Assembly (NCBI GenBank): GCA_021801615.1
Contig: JAJYXS010000075.1
Coordinates: forward strand, 1-7,661
Reading direction: 5' to 3'
DNA from: Actinomycetes bacterium
Lineage (GTDB): Bacteria; Actinomycetota; Acidimicrobiia; Acidimicrobiales; RAAP-2
Length of the DNA: 7,661 bases
The notes under the pieces are model-generated. The model worked only from the letters and a program-made list of their open reading frames with translations. It did no database searches and was not told the origin of the DNA. The position numbers and the translations under genes are program-made. Shown here in pieces: positions 1-6,194 of this stretch; within the stretch, counting starts at the first letter, position 1, and every line of letters begins with the position of its first letter.

Positions 1-448
1 GCCCGGCCGCCCAGGCGAGCTCGCCGGCGCGCAGCAGCGCTTTGGAGGGCACGCATCCGACGTTCACACAGGTCCCCCCGAGCGTGCCGTGCTCGACCAG
101 CGCGACGCGATGGCCGGCCTCGGTGGCCGTTATCGCCGCGGCGAAGGCGGCCGAGCCGGCGCCCACGACGACCAGGTCGTAGTCGTCGCTCCCGCCCGCG
201 CCCTCCTTCGAGATGCCCGTGCCGAGGAGGCGCAGCGTCCCGGGCCGGTAGCCGGCAGCCTCGACCGCCGACCGCAAGGCGTCCTCGGCGATCCCCCCGG
301 GCCAGGCGAAGCGCGCCTCACCGCCCCGCCAGGTGACCGAGACGTCTTCGGCCCCTGCACCCTTCAGCGCGGCGGTCACGTGGTGGGCGCAGTCGTCGCA
401 GGTCATGCCCTTCACCTCGAGGACGGCCGGGCGTGCGTTCGTGTCCAT
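1..448 (-). CDS. merA: Mercuric(II) reductase MerA, N-terminal part (cut by window edge)
   Basis: Cytoplasmic flavoprotein that reduces Hg(II) to volatile Hg(0) with NADPH. I translated 149 codons from the ATG at 448; the reading frame runs off the left edge, so this is the 5' part of a gene that normally has about 470-550 codons. Residues 8-68 form a heavy-metal-associated (NmerA) domain with GMTCDDC (Cys17, Cys20), which passes Hg(II) to the catalytic core. Residues 91-115 hold the FAD-binding Rossmann motif GAGSAAFAAA, and GGTCVNVGCVPSK gives the redox-active pair Cys127/Cys132. The combination of a GMTCxxC domain with this disulfide-reductase signature is typical of MerA; other members of the family, such as lipoamide dehydrogenase, lack the metal domain. 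The start is fixed by AAGGAG nine bases upstream. The C-terminal Hg-binding cysteines lie outside the window. It sits 195 bases downstream of the CcdA-SCO-TlpA gene, with its own leader. Confidence 0.93.
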   Translation of the reverse strand, partial: MDTNARPAVLEVKGMTCDDCAHHVTAALKGAGAEDVSVTWRGGEARFAWPGGIAEDALRSAVEAAGYRPGTLRLLGTGISKEGAGGSDDYDLVVVGAGSAAFAAAITATEAGHRVALVEHGTLGGTCVNVGCVPSKALLRAGELAWAAG

Positions 449-457
449 GGACTGGCT

Positions 458-463
458 CTCCTT
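458..463 (-). promoter_or_regulatory. Ribosome-binding site of merA
   Basis: The minus strand reads AAGGAG, nine bases before the ATG at 448. It is the best Shine-Dalgarno match in the window and fixes the merA start. Confidence 0.8.
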
Positions 464-587
464 GCTCTGGCGTGGCTCTGGCCTGATTGCTCTGTCGTGA
501 TGACGCGGCCGCGGTGCCCTGATTCGGTCGTCGACGGCCCCTGCGAGGTGTCACCCACGCGCAGACACCAACGACCATCCTACCTAC

Positions 588-607
588 ATATCCGTACAAC
601 GGGATAT
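588..607. promoter_or_regulatory. Inverted repeat, candidate operator for merA
   Basis: ATATCC and GGATAT are perfect 6-base arms separated by eight bases. The site is AT-rich in an otherwise strongly GC-rich spacer, 139 bases upstream of the merA ATG and 36 bases past the preceding stop codon. Its size would suit a dimeric metal sensor; actinobacterial mer genes are known to be controlled by ArsR-type or MerR-type repressors. No regulator gene is in the window, so the bound protein is unknown. Confidence 0.4.
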
Positions 608-643
608 CGGTATGGACGATTCCCGGTTCGGCCGTACCCCTGG

Positions 644-2800
644 TCACGGTGGACCAGCCCGCCGGACGGCACCGGCCAACTGGTCCACCTCTGCGGCCAG
701 CTCACCGGGGGAGATCGCACCGATGTGGCGACCGACTTCCCGGCCGGAGGCAGAGACGAACACCGTGGTCGGCAGGTCGGTCACGCCGTAGGCGGCGGCC
801 ACGCTCCCGCTCGCGTCGATGCCGATCGGATAGCCGATCTCGTAGTGGCGCACGAAGCCCGCCGCCTGCGTCGCATTGCCGTCCACGTCGATGCCGACGA
901 GCTCGGCCTTGCCCGCGAGCCTGCGGGCCTCGGCTCCGAGACCGGCTGCCTCGGCCTGGCAGGCGGAGCACCAGGTGGCAAAGAAGTTGAGCACGACCGG
1001 ACGGCCCCGGAACGCCTCGAGCGACACGGCCGTCGTGTCGCCGACGTGCAGCGCGGGGAGCGAGAAGGCCGGCGCGGTTCCCGGTGCGCCGCTCGCCACC
1101 TCCGAGATCGCGCGGACGGCAAGCGACTGGTGCACGCCGAGGAGGTACTCGGCCATCATTGCGAGCCCGTATCCCCAACGGGTGCTGTCGGTAGACGACG
1201 GACCGTAGCTGCCGAGGTCGCGGACTCTCCCTCGAGGGTCGATGAACTCGATGATGCTCGTGTGTGTGACGGTCTTGTCGGGCCCGACTGTGGGCTGTGC
1301 GCCGTAAGCGCGCCAGACCGCTTCGAGGGCGGGCAACGACCCGGTCAAGAAGTACCAGTCGCGCACCTTGTCGAGCCCCACGCGTCGGTCGAAGGCCACG
1401 TCGTAGCGAACCTGGGGGTAGAACGGGTTGACGTTCACGGCCACGAACGCAACGCGCCGGGCAAGGTGTCCGAGGTCGGCGGCTGCGGCACGGATGTCCT
1501 GGGAGAACAGCGGGCAGAGCTCGTGGCAACGGTTGTCGAAGAAGACGAGGACGACCGCCTTCCCCCGTAGCGAGGAGAGCGAGACATCCCGGTCGCGCTG
1601 GTCGGTGAGGGTGAAGCCAGGTGCAGAGAAGGTCGACTGGGCGTTGAGCGGGTCGAGGCTCATCAGCCGGATGAGTGCCGGGGTCGGCCCCGGGTCCTGC
1701 GCGGAGCTGGCATTGCTGCCGACGAAAGCGGCACCGAGACCGCTCAGGGCCGCCGCGCCGCCGAGCGCCGTCAGCACGCTCATGGCCACTCGCCACGAGG
1801 AGCGCACCCTGCGCTCACGAGCCGGCCCGACGAGAGCCGGCCCGACGAGAGACGGCCCCGTCGCTTCGTCAAGGGGCGAGCCGGGGGCACAGCACCCCAT
1901 TGCCGCTTGACTCGGCGCGTCGGCCTCCTCGAGCGAAGCGATGGTGCGTGACATCGAGCGGCGTGCCTGGCGGCGCCGCACTCGGACGACGAGGAGGGTT
2001 CCCAGGACCAGCGCCACCAGCACCCCGCCGAGGAGCGGTCCCGCAGAAGAGACCGCCGAGGTCACCGCGGCATCGACGCGGTCGGCCGTTGCCGTGAACC
2101 CGCCGGTCCCCTGTCCGCCCGCGAGGTCCGAGGCCCAGTAGTAGACGAGGTAGCACCCGACTGCGACCAAGAGGACCCCGATCGGGCGCTCGAGGCGGCC
2201 TCCGAGCGCTCGCAGGCGACCGAGACGCCGGCCGGGGAGAAGGGCATAGACGACGGCGAGGGCGGTGAGCACGGCCCGCATCCCGAGCGCGTAGGCGACG
2301 AACGCACCGAGTCCCGCGCCAACTCCGCCGCGCGTGAAGACGCCCGCCACGCCGGCCAGGAACACCGGCAGCGTGCAGCCGAGCGAGGCCGCGGCGTACG
2401 AGACGCCGAACCCGACCATCGACGGCAACCCCCGGCCGCTCCCGAGCCGACGCGTGGCACCGGGGAGACGCACCGAGAGGTGCCGGCCGGCAGCCGTCAG
2501 CCCCCCGACGACGACGAGGGCGACGCCGACCGCAAGGCCGAGCTCGGGAACCCAGTTCATGACCGCGCTGATCCCCGCGCTCACGAGCCCCCCCACGATC
2601 CCGAACACTGCGAGGAAGCCCACAGTCGCCGCGAGGCCCGCCGCGACCGCCCGGGGGACCCGCGCGAGCGCCCCCAAAGGCGCGACCCTGCCAGACCTCG
2701 GAAGCGAGGTGAGGTACACCGGCAGCAGCGCGAACCCGCAGGGATTGAGCGTCGCCACCATCCCGAGGACGAAGGCGTAGGAGAGCACGGTCCAGCTCAC
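644..2800 (-). CDS. CcdA-type thiol electron transporter fused to SCO1-like and TlpA-like domains
   Basis: A 718-residue membrane protein with three recognisable parts. Residues 1-222 are a CcdA/DsbD-beta-type six-helix domain that moves electrons from cytoplasmic thioredoxin across the membrane; NPCG (Cys21) in the first helix and Cys142 (GCTLP) are the expected redox pair. A further helix (about 254-273), a basic cytoplasmic loop with a vicinal Cys303-Cys304, and another helix (about 336-358) follow. Residues 380-553 are an extracytoplasmic SCO1-like domain: CHELC (Cys425, Cys429) and His513, 84 residues later, match the copper ligands of SCO proteins, which load Cu(A) of cytochrome oxidase. 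Residues 572-712 are a TlpA-like thioredoxin domain with WCSAC (Cys611, Cys614) and cis-Pro677 in TDLPTT. CcdA alone is usually near 220-240 residues. The GTG start at 2800 has AAAGGG seven bases upstream and overlaps the ccmH stop as GTGA. The three domains are secure; the substrate of the SCO part (copper delivery or disulfide reduction) is inferred. Confidence 0.9.
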   Translation of the reverse strand: MSWTVLSYAFVLGMVATLNPCGFALLPVYLTSLPRSGRVAPLGALARVPRAVAAGLAATVGFLAVFGIVGGLVSAGISAVMNWVPELGLAVGVALVVVGGLTAAGRHLSVRLPGATRRLGSGRGLPSMVGFGVSYAAASLGCTLPVFLAGVAGVFTRGGVGAGLGAFVAYALGMRAVLTALAVVYALLPGRRLGRLRALGGRLERPIGVLLVAVGCYLVYYWASDLAGGQGTGGFTATADRVDAAVTSAVSSAGPLLGGVLVALVLGTLLVVRVRRRQARRSMSRTIASLEEADAPSQAAMGCCAPGSPLDEATGPSLVGPALVGPARERRVRSSWRVAMSVLTALGGAAALSGLGAAFVGSNASSAQDPGPTPALIRLMSLDPLNAQSTFSAPGFTLTDQRDRDVSLSSLRGKAVVLVFFDNRCHELCPLFSQDIRAAAADLGHLARRVAFVAVNVNPFYPQVRYDVAFDRRVGLDKVRDWYFLTGSLPALEAVWRAYGAQPTVGPDKTVTHTSIIEFIDPRGRVRDLGSYGPSSTDSTRWGYGLAMMAEYLLGVHQSLAVRAISEVASGAPGTAPAFSLPALHVGDTTAVSLEAFRGRPVVLNFFATWCSACQAEAAGLGAEARRLAGKAELVGIDVDGNATQAAGFVRHYEIGYPIGIDASGSVAAAYGVTDLPTTVFVSASGREVGRHIGAISPGELAAEVDQLAGAVRRAGPP
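1819..1863. repeat. In-frame 15-base tandem repeat, about three units
   Basis: GAGCCGGCCCGACGA occurs twice exactly (1819-1833, 1834-1848), followed by a degenerate third unit (1849-1863). The period is a multiple of three, so the encoded loop reads as repeats of five residues (GPALV/GPSLV). It lies in the cytoplasmic linker between the CcdA and SCO parts of the fusion protein and can change length without breaking the frame. Confidence 0.75.
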
Positions 2801-3396
2801 GTCGACGCCCTTTCCTCGCCTACCCGCTGCGTCCTGTCGGCGAGTGGCAGATCGCGCTCACCTCTCAGTTCAGCCTCCGCGTCGGTCACCGCCGGTGCTG
2901 GCGCTCGGAACCGTCGCACGGCGCGCGCCCAGGCGACTACGACGACCGCGAGTGCTCCGAGCGTGACGGCGATCGGCGCGAGCCACACCGTGAGCCCGAG
3001 CCCCGACGACGGTGGGGACAGCAGGATCCACCGCCCGTAGCGGCTCACCATGTAGTCGATGATCTGTCGCTCGCTCTGGCCGCTGCGAAGCCGCGTCGCG
3101 ATGTCGGCGCGGATCGCTCGCGCCGCTGCGGTGTTCGCTTGCGCGGCAGACTCGTCGATGCACACCGGACAGCGCAGCTCCGATGCGATCTGCTCCATCC
3201 GGGCGGTCGGCGTGGACGGCGCCGGCCGCTGCGCCCCCTGCCACAAGCTCACCCCGAGCACACCGGCGAACAGCGCGACCCAAAGCGCCTTGGACACGTG
3301 CGATCGACCCTTCGTTGCCCCTGCGCGCAGCGACCGCCCAGGGCGCAACCGACGCACACGGCGAGCTGGCTCGTGCTGGGTCGGCTGGTCAGCCAC
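2797..3396 (-). CDS. ccmH: Cytochrome c maturation protein CcmH (CcmH/NrfF/Ccl2 family)
   Basis: A membrane-anchored thiol oxidoreductase that works with CcmG and CcmF to keep the CXXCH cysteines of apocytochrome c reduced for heme attachment. From the GTG at 3396 it has 199 residues. The family core is plain: ELRCPVC (Cys76, Cys79) near residue 75, then the helical stretch ending in IIDYMVSRYG and WILLSPP, then a transmembrane helix (about 136-155). An N-terminal helix (about 37-52) anchors the redox domain outside. No CcmI-like TPR extension is present. The chosen start has AAAGGA six bases upstream and overlaps the end of ccmG by eight bases. A second candidate, the GTG at 3297, would give 166 residues with the signal-anchor right at the N-terminus, closer to a usual CcmH; the extra 33 residues are arginine-rich and match nothing I know. 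The stop overlaps the next start as GTGA. Confidence 0.9.
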   Translation of the reverse strand: MADQPTQHEPARRVRRLRPGRSLRAGATKGRSHVSKALWVALFAGVLGVSLWQGAQRPAPSTPTARMEQIASELRCPVCIDESAAQANTAAARAIRADIATRLRSGQSERQIIDYMVSRYGRWILLSPPSSGLGLTVWLAPIAVTLGALAVVVVAWARAVRRFRAPAPAVTDAEAELRGERDLPLADRTQRVGEERAST

Positions 3397-4039
3397 TGCC
3401 TGTCCTTTGCCCCGCGCTCGTCGGCACGACTGCACCACCTCGCACCGACACGTTGGTGCTTCCATTCATCACGCGTTCGACCACCGCGCCGAGTTGGCCT
3501 GTCCCGACCGCCCCGACCAGCTTGGCGAGGACCGTTCCGCCCGGGCCGACGACGAAGGTCTCGGGGATCCCGAAGATGCCATAGTGCAGCGCGACCTGTC
3601 CGTCGGGATCGACGAGGAGGGGCCAGCTGATCCCCTCCTGGCGGGCGAACTGGGCCTCGGCAGCAGCGGGGTCGTCGTAGCCGATGCCCAAGAGCTCGAC
3701 GCCGCGGGTGTGCCAGTGCCAGTAGAAAGACACGAGGTTGGGGACCTCGGCGACGCAGACCGGGCACCAGGTGGCAAAGAAGTAGACGATGGAATAGTGA
3801 CCACGCAGCGTCGCGGAAGAGACGATGGCACCCCCGTTCGCCTCGCGGAGGGAGAACGACGGTGCGGGCTTTCCGAGAAGGGGAGAGTCTGCCGCGACCT
3901 GGGTGCTCGGGTTCTGGCCGAGACGCGGGAGCATGACCGCCAACCCGCCAGCCACGACGAGCCCGAGGACAATGGCGAGCCACCGCACCGGGTGGCGGAG
4001 ATGCCGTCGCTGGATGGTGGGGGTCGCCGCGGTGCTCAT
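3389..4039 (-). CDS. ccmG: CcmG/DsbE-type thiol:disulfide oxidoreductase
   Basis: A 216-residue membrane-anchored thioredoxin-fold protein that reduces the apocytochrome or CcmH disulfide during cytochrome c maturation, drawing electrons from a CcdA/DsbD-type transporter. A basic N-terminus precedes one signal-anchor helix (about residues 19-37). The thioredoxin domain spans about 53-192, with FATWCPVC (Cys92, Cys95) and the CcmG-typical GIPETF (cis-Pro159), which sets it apart from generic TlpA proteins with PTT. The last 20 or so residues are a low-complexity tail rich in Gly, Ser and Val. The ATG at 4039 overlaps the ccmF stop as ATGA; no good Shine-Dalgarno precedes it, so translation is probably coupled to ccmF. 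The same frame stays open far upstream inside ccmF, but that part has no family features. The position between ccmF and ccmH is the usual System I order. Confidence 0.92.
   Translation of the reverse strand: MSTAATPTIQRRHLRHPVRWLAIVLGLVVAGGLAVMLPRLGQNPSTQVAADSPLLGKPAPSFSLREANGGAIVSSATLRGHYSIVYFFATWCPVCVAEVPNLVSFYWHWHTRGVELLGIGYDDPAAAEAQFARQEGISWPLLVDPDGQVALHYGIFGIPETFVVGPGGTVLAKLVGAVGTGQLGAVVERVMNGSTNVSVRGGAVVPTSAGQRTGSG
3403..3408 (-). promoter_or_regulatory. Ribosome-binding site supporting the long ccmH start
   Basis: The minus strand reads AAAGGA six bases before the GTG at 3396, inside the end of ccmG. It favours this start over the GTG at 3297, whose nearest purine-rich match (GAAGG) is about 11 bases away. 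Confidence 0.5.
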
Positions 4040-6096
4040 GGCGCCGCACCGACGCAGGAGTCGTCCCGAGCACCGCCCACGCCTGCCACCGCCGCGTCCG
4101 ACTGGCTGCGAGCGGTTCCCTGCTCGGATCGGGGCATTTTCCTCCGATGCCGGCGCGCGTCCGTGTCCGAGGAGCGCTCCGGGGCAATCAGGGCCACCAA
4201 CGCGCCGAGCGCGATGACGGCGCCGCCGATCCACAGCCAGACGAGCAGCGGCTGGACGACGACACCGATCGCCGCCCGACCACCTCGATGAGCCGGCGCG
4301 ACGTCCAAGGTCAGGTAGACGTTGCGCCATGGTCCGGAGACGACTGCCGGCGTGCCGACACCCTCGACGTCGTTCGAGAAGTCGCTGATGGCCGGCGTAT
4401 AACGGGTTGGGGAATTCCCGAGGCGCAGTGTCGCGACGAGCGAGGTGTGCGACGGGTAGGTGATCGTGCGGCTGCCGAGGTAGGTGACCTGGACCCCCGC
4501 GACCTGCGCGGACTTGCCCGGGGAGAGCTCGACCTCGCTGCGATGCCCGTACGCGCTGCTCGCCACGATGGCGACCACGACGGCCACGATGCCGAGGTGG
4601 ACGACCATCCCACCGGCCTCGCGCGTGACCAGCCCTCGCCACCGCCGGCGGCGAACCCCGATCGCGAGCTGGCGCAACGCGGCCGTGCCGGCGAACGCGC
4701 ACAGGGCAAACGTGGCCAACGGCACCACCCCGCGGAGCCCGGCGAGGACCGTGCCGACGAGCGTGAGCGCGCCAGCCCAGGCCGGAAGCCGAATGCGGTG
4801 CCAGAGCACACCTCGGCTGGCCTTGCGCCAGGGCAGGAGCGGCCCGAGCCCCATGAGCCCGATGAGCGCCAAGGCGAGCGGGGCGGCCATCTCGTCGAAG
4901 AACGGCGGCCCGACCGTGACCGTCTGGCGAGTTGCGAAGCCATAGAAGATCGGGAAGACCGTCCCGATGAGGACCATCGCCGCGAAGGCGGCGAAGAGCG
5001 CATTGTTGGCAATAAACGCGCCTTCGCGAGACACCGGCGCGTCGATGTGGACCAGCGAGCGCAGGGCGTCGGCCCGCCAGCCGATCACGACGACCCCGCC
5101 CAAGGACACGGCGCCGAGCAAGCCGAGCAGAAGCGGGCCGACATCGCCGGTCCTGCTGAAGCTGTGGACGGATTGGAGCACGTCGGAGCGGGTGATGAAG
5201 GTCGTGAGGATCGTGGCGGCGAAGGCGGCGAGGAGGAGCGACGGGTTCCACGCTCGGAGTAACCCCCGACGCTCCTCTGCGAGCGCCGAGTGCAGGTAGG
5301 CGCTCGAGGCGAGCCACACGAGGAGAGGACCGTTCTCGACGGGGTCCCAGGCCCAGTAGCCCGCCCAGCCGAGGACCTGGTAGGACCACCACATCCCGAG
5401 CACGATGGCGACCGAGAGGCAGACCCAGGCGAACAGCGCCCAGCGCCGGGTCTCGGCGGCCCACGCGTGGTCGCCGCGCCCGCTCACGAGCTGGCCGACG
5501 ACGAGGGCGAAGGGCACGGTGAAGCCGACGAGGCCGAGGTACATGAGCGGAGGATGGAAGGCGACGAGGAGGTTGTCCTGGAGCAGTGGGTTCGGACCGT
5601 TCCCGTTCACCGGCACGGGCCCTGGGGTCGTGCTGAACGGGGTGGCGGGCCCGAGCATCAGCCCGAAGAAGAAGGCGGCGATCCCATAGGCGGTGACGAG
5701 GGTCCAGCCCGATCGGACGTGATCACCGAAGCGACGGAGACGCCGAGCGAGCAGGGCAAGGTACCCGGCGAGCACCAGGCCCCACAGCAGGATCGAGCCT
5801 TGGAGCGCCGACCACATCCCCGAGACGTCGTAGAGGAGCGGGGTCTGGCGGGCGTTGTTGTCGGCCACGTAGGAGAGCGCGAAGTCGTGGACCAAGAACG
5901 CGTGGACGAGGTCCGCCGAGGCGGCGGCCTCCCCGAGCAGGACGAGCCAGGCATAGACCCGGCTGTCGCTCACGATCGACGCCCGACGTCGGAGGATCCC
6001 CACGACGGCCGTGGCCATGCCGGCAAGGGCACCGACGAACGCGAGCAGGAGCGCGGCGGACCCGACGACCCCCGAAGCGTCCACCACGCTCGTCAT
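4036..6096 (-). CDS. ccmF: Heme lyase subunit CcmF (cytochrome c maturation, System I)
   Basis: A polytopic membrane protein that, with CcmH and CcmG, attaches heme delivered by CcmE to apocytochrome c. From the ATG at 6096 it has 686 residues, near the usual 630-670. The tryptophan-rich WWD segment is clear (WW at 236-237, then GWAGYWAWDPVENG at 243-256). All four conserved histidines are found: His181 in HPP, His269 in YLHS, His311 in SVHSF and His500 in MVVHLG, each offset by 8 or 9 residues from the numbers I recall for E. coli CcmF (173, 261, 303, 491). An extracytoplasmic domain (about 516-610) precedes the last helix (about 612-638). A basic tail of some 48 residues with one Cys follows. 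The first loop reads MWSALQGSILLW where many homologues have WGGHEGS. The ATG has GGTGG seven bases upstream. A GTG at 6126 would add ten residues and has a weaker upstream site, so it is less likely. The stop overlaps ccmG as ATGA. Confidence 0.94.
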   Translation of the reverse strand: MTSVVDASGVVGSAALLLAFVGALAGMATAVVGILRRRASIVSDSRVYAWLVLLGEAAASADLVHAFLVHDFALSYVADNNARQTPLLYDVSGMWSALQGSILLWGLVLAGYLALLARRLRRFGDHVRSGWTLVTAYGIAAFFFGLMLGPATPFSTTPGPVPVNGNGPNPLLQDNLLVAFHPPLMYLGLVGFTVPFALVVGQLVSGRGDHAWAAETRRWALFAWVCLSVAIVLGMWWSYQVLGWAGYWAWDPVENGPLLVWLASSAYLHSALAEERRGLLRAWNPSLLLAAFAATILTTFITRSDVLQSVHSFSRTGDVGPLLLGLLGAVSLGGVVVIGWRADALRSLVHIDAPVSREGAFIANNALFAAFAAMVLIGTVFPIFYGFATRQTVTVGPPFFDEMAAPLALALIGLMGLGPLLPWRKASRGVLWHRIRLPAWAGALTLVGTVLAGLRGVVPLATFALCAFAGTAALRQLAIGVRRRRWRGLVTREAGGMVVHLGIVAVVVAIVASSAYGHRSEVELSPGKSAQVAGVQVTYLGSRTITYPSHTSLVATLRLGNSPTRYTPAISDFSNDVEGVGTPAVVSGPWRNVYLTLDVAPAHRGGRAAIGVVVQPLLVWLWIGGAVIALGALVALIAPERSSDTDARRHRRKMPRSEQGTARSQSDAAVAGVGGARDDSCVGAAP

Positions 6097-6194
6097 CGCT
6101 CCACCACCGAGGGGTCCGAGCTCCACGACTGCCGGAGAAGTGGCAATGGAGGCCTCGTGCTCCTTGCGTCCCCGGAACCAGGAGCGGGACTCAC
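6093..6194 (-). CDS. Doubtful 33-codon ORF bridging the DUF929 gene and ccmF
   Basis: A GTG at 6194 overlaps the stop of the upstream gene as GTGA, and the frame ends in a TGA overlapping the ccmF start as ATGA. This fills the 94-base gap exactly and copies the junction style of the rest of the operon. The peptide starts MSPAPGSGDARS and ends DPSVVER; it has no membrane helix, so it does not look like CcmD, and I recognise no motif. About 70% of its codons end in G or C, and it uses two AGG codons and one TTG, weaker than the neighbouring genes. A GGGGG run ten bases upstream is the only candidate ribosome site. It may be translated only to couple the flanking genes, or be chance. Confidence 0.2.
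   Translation of the reverse strand: MSPAPGSGDARSTRPPLPLLRQSWSSDPSVVER

Larger units (their letters stand above)
449..643 (-). promoter_or_regulatory. Leader/promoter region upstream of merA
   Basis: This 195-base spacer separates the stop codon of the triple-fusion gene from merA and is the largest non-coding gap in the window. The other complete-gene junctions overlap or are under 100 bases. It holds the dyad at 588-607, a -10-like TAGGAT on the minus strand (582-577), a perfect 10-base palindrome CGCGGCCGCG (504-513), two copies of GCCAGAGC one helical turn apart (482-475 and 471-464), and the merA ribosome-binding site. I see no stem followed by a T-run, so there is no clear terminator for the ccm operon. 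I could not find a convincing -35/-10 pair, so a promoter here is inferred from the gap, the dyad and the change of function. Confidence 0.5.

Noticed and set aside
1..448. Reading the left-edge gene as lipoamide dehydrogenase or another disulfide reductase
   Set aside because: The N-terminal GMTCDDC metal-binding domain fused to GGTCVNVGC points to MerA.
504..513. Perfect palindrome CGCGGCCGCG in the merA leader
   Set aside because: Listed only as part of the leader. Short GC palindromes arise often by chance at this composition.
618..643. Possible terminator after the fusion gene
   Set aside because: Only a three-base-pair stem can be drawn around GGCCGAACC and no T-run follows on the minus strand.
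318..647. 109-codon minus-strand frame across the merA leader
   Set aside because: It starts in the end of the fusion gene and runs out of frame into merA, which has a perfect ribosome site and clear motifs in another frame. The product has no recognisable feature.
89..1570. 493-codon plus-strand open frame
   Set aside because: It runs antisense through the SCO and TlpA domains of the fusion gene and across the merA leader. Its product is low-complexity, rich in Arg, Gly, Val and Asp, with no family motif. Long antisense frames are expected in high-GC genes.
3059..4291. 410-codon plus-strand open frame
   Set aside because: Antisense to ccmH, ccmG and the end of ccmF, crossing three gene boundaries, with no domain signature.
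3389..5464. 691-codon minus-strand open frame ending in ccmG
   Set aside because: Only the last 216 codons (from 4039) look like a protein; the rest overlaps ccmF in another frame with Arg/Ala/Gly-rich nonsense. ccmF in its own frame carries all family motifs.
6149..6160. Palindrome GAGGCCTC next to an AAGGAG in the gap before ccmF
   Set aside because: No standard start codon sits at a suitable distance from the AAGGAG except a TTG 13 bases away, and the palindrome is too short to call a regulatory site.
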